Assembly: GCA_015486905.1 (NCBI GenBank)
Contig: WFQV01000453.1
Span: forward strand, 1-7,342
Source: Melioribacteraceae bacterium
Lineage (GTDB): Bacteria > Bacteroidota > Ignavibacteria > Ignavibacteriales > Melioribacteraceae
Direction of reading: 5' to 3'
Length of the DNA: 7,342 bases
In this document: piece by piece, positions 1-5,224 of the stretch
How positions within the stretch are numbered: the first letter of the stretch is position 1
How the letters are laid out: each line of letters begins with the position of its first letter
The notes under the pieces: generated by a model
Told to the model about the DNA's origin: nothing
The model's input: the letters and a program-made list of their open reading frames with translations, nothing else
The model's database searches: none
Position numbers and translations under genes: made by a program

Positions 1-1144
1 CGGGAATCATAGCGAGAGTATCCTGCAGCTCGTCGTTTTTATTCCACATCTTTCCGCCATCGCGAATAACCACAGGCATGGAAGCATCGATTATTACATC
101 GTTCGGAACATGAAGATTTGTTTTGCCCGCACGGGTATCAACCATTGCCAAATCGGGACGTGTTTCGTAAACCTTCCGAATGTCCGCTTCTATTTCGGCT
201 TTCTTTTCCGGGGGTAATTTATCCAATTTTTTAAGGATATCCATCAGACCGTTGTTTACGTTAGCCCCAATCTCCTTAAGAGTTTCGGCATGTTTTTCCA
301 AAGCATCTTTAAAGAAGACCGAAACTGCATGCCCAAACATAATAGGGTCTGAAACTTTCATCATCGTTGCTTTAAGATGAAGTGAAAGAAGCACACCATC
401 CTTTTTCGCTTCTTCGATTTGTTCTTCGTAAAATTTTCTGAGTGAGGCAACGTTCATAACGGTAGCATCGATTATTTCACCTTCCAACAAATGAAGTTTT
501 TCTTTGAGAACCGTTTCCTCGCCGTTTCCATTTTCGAAAACGAATTTCACATCGCATTCTTTGTCCATTGTTGCCGAAACTTCATTACCGTAAAAATCGT
601 TGGAGCTCATGTAAGCCACTCGCGTTTTGGAGCCCGATTCAGGCCATGGCTTCATCATTTTGTGAGGGTTTTTTTTAGCAAATTTCTTAACCGCGTCGGC
701 GGGACGCCTATCGGAATTTCCTTCACGAATAACGGGATTAACCGCAGAGCCGAGATTCTTAGCAAAACGTTTTTGAAGTTGAAAGTCGTCTTCCGTTTTC
801 GGTTCCTCGGGATAATCGGGAATATCGTAACCCTTTGATTGCAGTTCTTTGATTGCCGCTCTTAATTGAGGAATAGATGCACTAATATTGGGCAGCTTAA
901 TAACATTCGCATCCGGCATTTTAACAATCTTGCCCAGTTCAGCCAAATAATCCGGCATACGCTGTTCTCCGGTTAATCTCTCGGGAAAGTTTGCCATTAC
1001 TCGCCCTGCCAACGAAATATCCTTTGTCTCGAATTCAATTCCCGTACCTTTAACGAAAGCCTTTAAAATCGGTAACAACGAATGCGAAGCCAATAGAGGT
1101 GCTTCGTCCGTCCGCGTCCAAATAATCTTATTATTATTCTCCAT
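1..1144 (-). CDS. icd: Monomeric NADP-dependent isocitrate dehydrogenase, N-terminal part (cut by window edge)
   Basis: Oxidative decarboxylation of isocitrate to 2-oxoglutarate with NADP, in the cytoplasmic TCA cycle. I translated the minus strand from the ATG at 1144: 381 complete codons, no stop or frameshift, running off the left edge. The monomeric family is about 740 residues, so roughly half is present. Family landmarks are clear: GSAVNPVIREGNSDRRP (residues 132-148), which matches the isocitrate-binding block with Ser133, Asn136, Arg140 and Arg146 (Ser132, Asn135, Arg139 and Arg145 in the Azotobacter enzyme, recalled from memory); HLKATMMKVSDP with Lys258 in the place of catalytic Lys255; and NDVIIDASMP with Asp353 in the place of metal ligand Asp350. 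This is the monomeric type, unrelated in fold layout to the common homodimeric Icd. The start is set by a good Shine-Dalgarno. It is transcribed in the same direction as trpB2 but separated by 644 bp with a terminator, so it is probably its own unit. Confidence 0.95.
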   Translation of the reverse strand, partial: MENNNKIIWTRTDEAPLLASHSLLPILKAFVKGTGIEFETKDISLAGRVMANFPERLTGEQRMPDYLAELGKIVKMPDANVIKLPNISASIPQLRAAIKELQSKGYDIPDYPEEPKTEDDFQLQKRFAKNLGSAVNPVIREGNSDRRPADAVKKFAKKNPHKMMKPWPESGSKTRVAYMSSNDFYGNEVSATMDKECDVKFVFENGNGEETVLKEKLHLLEGEIIDATVMNVASLRKFYEEQIEEAKKDGVLLSLHLKATMMKVSDPIMFGHAVSVFFKDALEKHAETLKEIGANVNNGLMDILKKLDKLPPEKKAEIEADIRKVYETRPDLAMVDTRAGKTNLHVPNDVIIDASMPVVIRDGGKMWNKNDELQDTLAMIP

Positions 1145-1149
1145 TTCAT

Positions 1150-1156
1150 TACCTCT
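1150..1156 (-). promoter_or_regulatory. Shine-Dalgarno site of icd
   Basis: On the minus strand AGAGGTA lies five bases before the ATG at 1144. It fixes that start rather than the out-of-frame ATG at 1149. I found no convincing promoter between this site and the inverted-repeat element. Confidence 0.7.
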
Positions 1157-1282
1157 GATTTAATGTTAATGCAGTGAAAAAAGTGTTAACTATTTTATTT
1201 AACAACAACCTAAAATTATGAACATTTTAACTAAATAAAAAGGGGATAAAAAACGCTAACGGCTCAATCCGTAAAATTTTCC

Positions 1283-1311
1283 GGTACAGGTTTAAAATAG
1301 GTGGCAAAAAA
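1283..1311 (+). repeat. Left terminal inverted repeat
   Basis: Begins GGTACAGGTTTAAA and ends GGTGGCAAAAAA. It matches the reverse complement of 1646-1674 at 26 of 29 positions; the three differences are G/A at position 7 and A/T at positions 15 and 17. Confidence 0.75.
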
Positions 1312-1468
1312 TAAAAAAATAAGAAAGTAGAAACCGGAAATGAGAAATGTTTTTCGTGAGACGCAAGAGGTCAGACGCAAGACGTTATTATCAATATTAG
1401 TTTAAAGTGGAAAACGGAAAGAAGCTTACTGAAGGGGTTTAAGTTGGCTCTTCTAAAACCGAGAATCT

Positions 1469-1499
1469 TGGATGGTTGGACAAATGGATGGTTGGATGG
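1469..1499 (+). repeat. Short tandem repeat (TGGATGGTTGGA)
   Basis: The 12-mer TGGATGGTTGGA occurs exactly at 1469-1480 and 1485-1496, a period of 16, followed by a further TGG. It lies inside the inverted-repeat element. Low-complexity, no coding role seen. Confidence 0.6.
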
Positions 1500-1645
1500 T
1501 CCGCCTTTCCTCGGATTCTGCGGTACGAGTCTCTCAAAACGCACAAAGAATCAGCCTTCGGGAAGGGAGGGAAAGGGTGAGTTGGGAAAAATAAGGAAAG
1601 CAAAAATTCTTGACAAAACGCTCAAGAGGAAAAGACAAGCTAAAT

Positions 1646-1674
1646 TTTTTTGCCACCAAATTTAAACTTGTACC
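1646..1674 (-). repeat. Right terminal inverted repeat
   Basis: Read on the minus strand it begins GGTACAAGTTTAAA and ends GGTGGCAAAAAA, the partner of 1283-1311. Just outside it, 1681-1695 is a small palindrome (CCTTTT, loop GTA, AAAAGG) not found at the other end. Confidence 0.75.
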
Positions 1675-1712
1675 ATTTTTCCTTTTGTAAAAAGGTCTGA
1701 CACTAAAAAAGC

Positions 1713-1748
1713 AAAAAAAATCCCCCCTTAAAAAAAATCAAGAGGGGA
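1713..1748 (-). terminator. Intrinsic terminator of trpB2
   Basis: On the minus strand the arm at 1748-1740 (TCCCCTCTT) pairs with that at 1729-1721 (AAGGGGGGA) over nine pairs including one G-U wobble, with a T-rich loop, followed at once by a run of eight T (1720-1713). It sits about 40 bases beyond the trpB2 stop. On the plus strand the wobble becomes a C-A mismatch and no U-run follows, so the signal points at trpB2 transcription. It should uncouple trpB2 from icd. Confidence 0.8.
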
Positions 1749-1788
1749 ATTCGTAATAAAGCAAATAACTTGAAACTAACAATTAATT

Positions 1789-3156
1789 TTACTGCTCGAT
1801 TTTCGGAGTGTCCAATTTTCGAAGAGCGGAGTAAAGTTCGTCGTCCGTTAAATTGTGGTCTTTTAATTTACCCGCGAAATAATCATCGTACGCCTGTAAA
1901 TCAAGTAAGCCGTGACCGCTAAAATTGAACAGAATTGTTTTGGCAGTACCTTCTTCCTTAGCGCGTTCCGCTTCACGGATTACCTGCGCGATTGCATGTG
2001 TAGTTTCGGGCGCGGGAATAATTCCTTCGACTTTGGCAAATTTAACTCCTGCCTCAAAGCATTCCAATTGATGAAGTGCAACAGCTTCAATTACCTTGTC
2101 CTTTAACAATTGACTTATTATTGCACCTGCACCGTGGTAACGCAATCCGCCGGCATGAATAGGAGCAGGGATGAAATTATGCCCCAATGTGTACATCGGA
2201 ATTAAGGGAGTAAAGCCTGCCGTGTCGCCGTAATCGTAACGGAACTCTCCCTTTGTTAATTTGGGACAGGAAGCCGGCTCGACGGCAATAGCACGAAGCT
2301 TTTTCCCTTCACGAAGTTTGTACTGCAGGAACGGGAACGAAACACCTGCGAAGTTCGAACCGCCTCCGAAAGGTGCTATTACTACGTCAGGAAAATCTCC
2401 GACTTTTTCAAATTGCTTGACGGCTTCAAGACCGATTACCGTTTGGTGCATTAACACGTGGTTTAGCACACTACCGAGAGAGTAATTGGTATCGTCACGA
2501 GTTGCCGCTACTTCAATTGCTTCGCTTATTGCAATGCCTAAACTTCCGGGTGAGTCGGGAGCTTCGGCAAGAACATTTCTCCCGGATTCGGTACGGTCGG
2601 TAGGAGAAGCGAAAACTTGTGCGCCCCACGTGTTCATCATCGATTTTCTGTACGGCTTCTGCAGGTAACTTACTTTCACCATATAAACTTCCAGCTCTAT
2701 TCCGAAAATTTGTGCGGCAAAAGATAAAGCACTACCCCACTGCCCCGCTCCCGTTTCCGTAGTTAATTTCTTTACCCCTTCGGCTTTATTGTAATATGCT
2801 TGTGCTACAGCAGTATTAGGCTTGTGTGAGCCTGCGGGACTAACACCTTCATATTTGTAATAAATCTTTGCGGGAGTGTCCAACATCTTTTCCAAATTTC
2901 TTGCACGAATCAAAGGTGACGGACGCCAAATGCGGTAAACTTCACGAACTTCCTCCGGGATTTCAACCCATCTTTCTTGCGTCACTTCTTGTTTAATTAG
3001 CTCCATAGGAAAAATAGCCGATAGATCCTCCGGCTTAATCGGCTCTAAAGTTTGCGGATTTAAAGGCGGCAACATCGGGTTCGGCATATCCGCCTGAATA
3101 TTGTACCAGCTTTGCGGCATTTCACTTTCTTCGAGAAAGATTTTTTTTGTTGACAT
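1789..3156 (-). CDS. trpB: TrpB2-type tryptophan synthase beta chain (PLP enzyme)
   Basis: 455 residues, within the usual range for the TrpB2 group and longer than ordinary TrpB1 (about 390-400). Known reaction of TrpB: L-serine plus indole to L-tryptophan; TrpB2 proteins often stand alone and may salvage indole. Visible landmarks: an extended N-terminal region; GSHKPNTA with PLP-binding Lys112 (residues 109-116); ETGAGQWG starting at Glu134, the catalytic glutamate block, with the W that marks TrpB2 where TrpB1 has H; a GGGSN phosphate-binding loop near residue 266; and FNFSGHGLLDL near the C-terminus. No trpA or other trp gene adjoins it, so a partner alpha subunit is not implied here. The start is supported by GAGGT eight bases upstream. 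It ends at an intrinsic terminator and is divergent from the alanine dehydrogenase operon. The leader upstream may be Trp-responsive (see 3256-3360). Family call is firm; physiological substrate is inferred. Confidence 0.95.
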   Translation of the reverse strand: MSTKKIFLEESEMPQSWYNIQADMPNPMLPPLNPQTLEPIKPEDLSAIFPMELIKQEVTQERWVEIPEEVREVYRIWRPSPLIRARNLEKMLDTPAKIYYKYEGVSPAGSHKPNTAVAQAYYNKAEGVKKLTTETGAGQWGSALSFAAQIFGIELEVYMVKVSYLQKPYRKSMMNTWGAQVFASPTDRTESGRNVLAEAPDSPGSLGIAISEAIEVAATRDDTNYSLGSVLNHVLMHQTVIGLEAVKQFEKVGDFPDVVIAPFGGGSNFAGVSFPFLQYKLREGKKLRAIAVEPASCPKLTKGEFRYDYGDTAGFTPLIPMYTLGHNFIPAPIHAGGLRYHGAGAIISQLLKDKVIEAVALHQLECFEAGVKFAKVEGIIPAPETTHAIAQVIREAERAKEEGTAKTILFNFSGHGLLDLQAYDDYFAGKLKDHNLTDDELYSALRKLDTPKIEQ

Positions 3157-3162
3157 AAGTTT

Positions 3163-3167
3163 ACCTC
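3163..3167 (-). promoter_or_regulatory. Shine-Dalgarno site of trpB2
   Basis: GAGGT on the minus strand within AATGAGGTAAACTT, six bases before the ATG at 3156. It confirms the chosen start. Confidence 0.7.
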
Positions 3168-3195
3168 ATTAATTTGATTTAAAACAATTGCTGAA

Positions 3196-3212
3196 TTATT
3201 TGTTAATAATAA
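3196..3212 (-). promoter_or_regulatory. Candidate operator: 17-bp AT-rich dyad in the trpB2 leader
   Basis: Read on the minus strand this is TTATTATTAACAAATAA, identical over 17 bases to 3985-4001 on the plus strand upstream of the alanine dehydrogenase gene. Each copy points at its own gene (39 and 81 bases before the start codons). It has internal dyad symmetry (TTATT, loop AACA, AATAA). A regulator site shared by the two divergent units is possible; the low-complexity composition keeps confidence low. Confidence 0.35.
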
Positions 3213-3247
3213 AATGATTCTATTTTGGGTTATATGTTAAGATGTGC

Positions 3248-3268
3248 GCTTTCCTTTAGCAGGAAAGC
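3248..3268 (-). promoter_or_regulatory. Hairpin B in trpB2 leader, overlapping the leader ORF stop
   Basis: GCTTTCCT and AGGAAAGC form a perfect 8-bp stem around the five-base loop GCTAA, read on the minus strand. The loop holds the leader ORF stop codon; the 5' arm directly follows the TGG-TGG codons, so a ribosome stalled there would prevent the stem forming. No run of T follows, so it is not a plain intrinsic terminator. It could equally be a palindromic repeat unit. Confidence 0.5.
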
Positions 3269-3360
3269 CACCAAGAAGTGTTAACTTTGGAATTTAAGGA
3301 TGTTTCCTTTACGGAAACAAAATGTGTGGTCTGATAATATGTTGAATATTCTTTATTCAT
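3256..3360 (-). CDS. Candidate leader peptide with tandem Trp codons upstream of trpB2
   Basis: Read by eye on the minus strand: ATG at 3360, 34 codons, TAA at 3258-3256. The product starts MNKEYSTYY and ends NTSWWLSC, with two adjacent TGG codons (codons 30 and 31) four codons before the end. It is the first ORF after a consensus promoter whose -7 box ends six bases before the ATG, so the message could start at or next to the ATG; this would explain the missing Shine-Dalgarno. The stop codon sits in the loop of the hairpin at 3248-3268. Tandem Trp codons in a short ORF before a tryptophan synthase gene are the hallmark of Trp-sensing leader peptides such as TrpL. Against it: no U-tract terminator lies between it and trpB2, its sequence is not recognised, and the hairpins may be dispersed repeats that happen to give this frame. 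Treat as a hypothesis. Confidence 0.35.
   Translation of the reverse strand: MNKEYSTYYQTTHFVSVKETSLNSKVNTSWWLSC
3301..3319 (-). promoter_or_regulatory. Hairpin A in trpB2 leader
   Basis: TGTTTCC and GGAAACA form a perfect 7-bp stem with loop GTAAA on the minus strand, within the leader ORF. It resembles hairpin B, 33 bases further on. The 3' arm of A (AGGAAA, 3308-3303) can pair with the 5' arm of B (TTTCCT, 3266-3261), giving mutually exclusive 1:2, 2:3 and 3:4 pairings as in attenuators, though the 2:3 pairing is only six pairs. Confidence 0.5.
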
Positions 3361-3366
3361 TGGACG

Positions 3367-3397
3367 CAAAAATAAGATTTATTTTTTAAAATACAAA
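3367..3397 (-). promoter_or_regulatory. Bacteroidota-type sigma-70 promoter for trpB2 and its leader
   Basis: On the minus strand TTTG (3397-3394), a 19-base spacer and TATTTTTG (3374-3367) match the published Bacteroidota consensus (-33 TTTG, -7 TAnnTTTG) at every defined base. The start point would fall within a few bases of the ATG at 3360, leaving a leader of about 200 bases before trpB2. No comparably good promoter was seen nearer to trpB2. Confidence 0.6.
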
Positions 3398-3435
3398 AGG
3401 GAATGTTGAATTAAATAATCAGTGAGCATCCGTTT

Positions 3436-3515
3436 AATCCGCGTCATCCGTGTTCTATTGAATCCGTTCCTATCACTCGTCAATCGTAAGACGCGAGAAG
3501 CTAGACGTAAGAAGT
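3436..3515 (+). repeat. 80-bp direct repeat, copy 1
   Basis: Starts AATCCGCGTCATCCGTGTTC and ends AGCTAGACGTAAGAAGT. It aligns with 3738-3818 with about ten differences including one single-base gap (by eye, close to 88% identity). Copies are about 302 bp apart. Confidence 0.75.
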
Positions 3516-3737
3516 TCGCAGTCATTCGAGTACTCGCATTCATTTGTTCTTTGTTCTTAGTGCTTTGTTCTTGATTGAATAAAATTCGCGCATTCGTGGC
3601 TGTTCCGGAGGCTTGTAACTTACGACTTAAGACTCGTTACTTAAGACTTTTCATCAGTGTTTTATTGTCCAATCAGCGAAAATCATAATTCATCATGAAA
3701 ATCAGCGTCCCATTGTCTTCCGCGAAAATCCCGCAAC

Positions 3738-3818
3738 AATCCGTGTCATCCGTGTTCTATTAAATCTGCGTCCTATCACTTGTTAATCGCAAGACGCAAG
3801 AAGCTAGACGTAAGAAGT
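3738..3818 (+). repeat. 80-bp direct repeat, copy 2
   Basis: Starts AATCCGTGTCATCCGTGTTC and ends AGCTAGACGTAAGAAGT; partner of 3436-3515. Two copies only and a long unequal spacer, so not a CRISPR array. Its AGACGCAAGA word also occurs inside the element at 1276-1682. Confidence 0.75.
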
Positions 3819-3896
3819 CTGAAAGAGAACAGCTCTCGTTGAGGATTAGGCTCGTCAATTATTACGCATTACTCGTTACTAAGTTATTTGTCATTT

Positions 3897-3936
3897 GCCC
3901 CGCCGTTGGCGGGACAGGCCCTTCCTGCGGCGAGGC
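3897..3936. repeat. GC-rich palindromic element (REP-like)
   Basis: A GC-rich island in AT-rich DNA. Outer arms GCCCCGCCG (3897-3905) and CGGCGAGGC (3928-3936) pair at eight of nine positions and enclose a smaller CAGG/CCTG hairpin (3915-3927). Alternatively CCCGCC (3899-3904) pairs with GGCGGG (3908-3913). No T-run follows on either strand, so it is not an obvious terminator; a dispersed REP-type palindrome is likelier. Confidence 0.5.
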
Positions 3937-3984
3937 GTCATTAATTGCGGTGGAAAAGATTAAATGGTAATTAATTTGTCGTTC

Positions 3985-4001
3985 TTATTATTAACAAATA
4001 A
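3985..4001 (+). promoter_or_regulatory. Candidate operator: 17-bp AT-rich dyad upstream of ald
   Basis: TTATTATTAACAAATAA, the exact partner of 3196-3212 on the other strand. It lies 81 bases before the ald start and just upstream of the tentative promoter at 4014-4043. Confidence 0.35.
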
Positions 4002-4013
4002 ACAAGAATTTAG

Positions 4014-4043
4014 ATTGGAATACCATATTTTTTATTATTTTTA
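4014..4043 (+). promoter_or_regulatory. Tentative promoter of the ald operon
   Basis: ATTG (4014-4017), an 18-base spacer and TATTTTTA (4036-4043) resemble the Bacteroidota -33/-7 pattern with one mismatch in each box and a slightly short spacer. No Shine-Dalgarno precedes the ald ATG. Weak call in very AT-rich DNA. Confidence 0.3.
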
Positions 4044-4082
4044 AGTATTGGTAAAGTAATTATTAATTAAAAGTTTAATACA

Positions 4083-5207
4083 ATGATAATTGGAATTCCC
4101 AAAGATTCGCAGCTAGAAGAAAAACGCGTAGCGCTTGTACCGGCTGGTGTTCATACGCTTGTGGAGGCGGGGCATACCGTTTTTATTGAAAGAGACGCCG
4201 GGAAGTGTAGTAATTTTACAAACGAAGATTATGAGAAAGTCGGTGCCAAAATTGTTTATTCCAAGGAGGAAGTTTTTCAGAGAGCAGACATGATTGTAAA
4301 GATTACCTACTTGACCGAGGAAGAAGCAGAACTTTTACAGGAACATCAAATCGTCCTTTCTTCCCTTCACCTTGCGGTCGGCAGGAAAGCTATTTTAGAT
4401 AAACTCATTGAGAAAAAAGTAACGGCAATTAGTTATGAGATGATTGAGAAGGAAGACCATCTCCCCGTCCTGCAAGCAATGAGTGAAATTGCCGGACAGC
4501 TTGCGGTTCACATGGGTGAAAGGTACCTCTGCAGCGATTTGAAAGGCTCGCGGGGTATTTTAATGGGAGGCATTACTGGCGTTGCTCCCGCAGCCGTAGT
4601 TATTCTTGGAGCCGGGGTAGTGGGACTCAATGCCGCCCGCACTGCTTTGGGCAGAGGAGCGCAGGTAATCCTTTTGGATAAAGAACTTCCTCGTTTACAG
4701 CGCGTTGAAAATATTCTTACGAAAAACATTACTACCGTTAAAGCAAATCCTTACACTATTGCACGCGGAGTCAAATTTGCGGATATTCTGATTTGTGCCG
4801 TCCAGGTGAAAGGCGGTGAAAAAACCCCGCATCTCGTTACCGAAGAGATGGTTAAAACAATGAAGCAAGGTGCGGTGATTGTTGATGTTTCGATTGACCA
4901 AGGCGGTTGTGTGGAAACGAGTTATCCTACAACTATTTCGGACCCGATTTTTATTAAACACAATGTGATTCATTATTGCGTACCGAATATGCCTGCAATG
5001 GTTTCACGTACGGCTTCTTACGGTTTAACCAATGCTTCGATTGAGTACATAGTTAATATTGCAAACAACGGATTAAACGAAGCCATTTTGGGCGACGAAG
5101 GCTTGGCAAAAGGCATTTGTACCCACGATGGCTATTGTACCAATAAAACAATTGCGGAAACTTTTAATTTGGAATTTAGAAGATTGCATTTCTTTTCAAG
5201 TAATTAA
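4083..5207 (+). CDS. ald: Alanine dehydrogenase (Bacteroidota-type AlaDH/PNT family)
   Basis: Known family reaction: L-alanine + water + NAD to pyruvate + ammonia + NADH, cytoplasmic. 374 residues, the usual length. The N-terminal AlaDH/PNT domain opens MIIGIPKDSQLEEKRVALVP with Arg15; His96 (SSLHLA) and Ser134 (MSEIAG) fall at the same numbers as the catalytic or substrate residues of the Mycobacterium enzyme. The Rossmann segment has GAGVVG (176-181) and ends its second strand with Asp199, which favours NAD over NADP. DVSIDQGGCVETS (268-280) includes Asp272, equivalent to Asp270. VIHYCVPNMPAMVSRTAS follows. Oddity: the usual VKEP block is VKITYL here, so Lys73 is kept but Thr75 replaces the substrate-contacting Lys75; related Bacteroidota sequences, as I remember them, also lack it (KVAPP). 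Alternative: a transhydrogenase-alpha relative, less likely given the C-terminal blocks. First gene of a likely three-gene operon. Confidence 0.88.
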   Translation: MIIGIPKDSQLEEKRVALVPAGVHTLVEAGHTVFIERDAGKCSNFTNEDYEKVGAKIVYSKEEVFQRADMIVKITYLTEEEAELLQEHQIVLSSLHLAVGRKAILDKLIEKKVTAISYEMIEKEDHLPVLQAMSEIAGQLAVHMGERYLCSDLKGSRGILMGGITGVAPAAVVILGAGVVGLNAARTALGRGAQVILLDKELPRLQRVENILTKNITTVKANPYTIARGVKFADILICAVQVKGGEKTPHLVTEEMVKTMKQGAVIVDVSIDQGGCVETSYPTTISDPIFIKHNVIHYCVPNMPAMVSRTASYGLTNASIEYIVNIANNGLNEAILGDEGLAKGICTHDGYCTNKTIAETFNLEFRRLHFFSSN

Positions 5208-5224
5208 GAAAGACAGACTTAACA

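Larger units (their letters stand above)
1276..1682. mobile_element. MITE-like non-autonomous element with terminal inverted repeats and probable target duplication
   Basis: Two inverted repeats of 29 bases (1283-1311 and 1646-1674) agree at 26 positions and enclose 334 bp with no convincing gene. Directly outside them are ATTTTCC (1276-1282) and ATTTTTCC (1675-1682), direct copies differing by one T, as expected of an aged 7-8 bp target duplication. The interior carries short degenerate repeats (AGACGCAAG at 1359 and 1373; TGGATGGTTGGA at 1469 and 1485). A TTG-start frame of 73 codons (1444-1665) crosses it but has no ribosome binding site, is repetitive and ends inside the right repeat, so I do not call it a gene. 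Size, ends and lack of transposase fit a MITE or an IS remnant mobilised in trans; the IS family cannot be named from the sequence. It lies in the icd-trpB2 gap and disrupts neither gene. Confidence 0.6.
3421..3896. other. Gene-free divergent intergenic stretch filled with degenerate short repeats
   Basis: No ORF, tRNA or rRNA signature is visible on either strand. The stretch is built from short imperfect repeats: ATCNGYG words (for example 3436, 3672, 3701, 3738, 3763), TTTGTTCTT-like units near 3543-3572, TTAAGACTCGTTACTTAAGACT around 3626-3647, and AGACGYAAGA words near 3490-3513 and 3791-3817. The composition is unlike the flanking genes. It contains the 80-bp direct repeat listed separately. 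I see no function beyond separating the two divergent promoters. Confidence 0.6.

Noticed and set aside
491..838. 115-codon plus-strand frame within icd
   Set aside because: Antisense shadow of the strongly conserved isocitrate dehydrogenase, including the block encoding its substrate site.
1444..1665. 73-codon plus-strand frame starting at TTG
   Set aside because: No ribosome binding site, repetitive DNA at its start, ends inside the right terminal inverted repeat, and no recognisable family.
1145..1788. icd and trpB2 as one operon
   Set aside because: A good intrinsic terminator, the inverted-repeat element and a 644-bp gap separate them.
3157..3260. Intrinsic terminator between the leader ORF and trpB2
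   Set aside because: I searched for a GC stem with a T-run on the minus strand; hairpin B is followed by GCACATC and the later dyad is AT-only, so a classical attenuator is not supported.
3436..3818. CRISPR array
   Set aside because: Only two 80-bp copies that differ from each other, one spacer-like gap of over 200 bp, and no cas genes.
3157..4082. tRNA, T-box or other known riboswitch in the divergent intergenic region
   Set aside because: No tRNA T-arm signature, T-box sequence or riboswitch core was found by eye; a covariance-model scan would be needed to exclude them fully.
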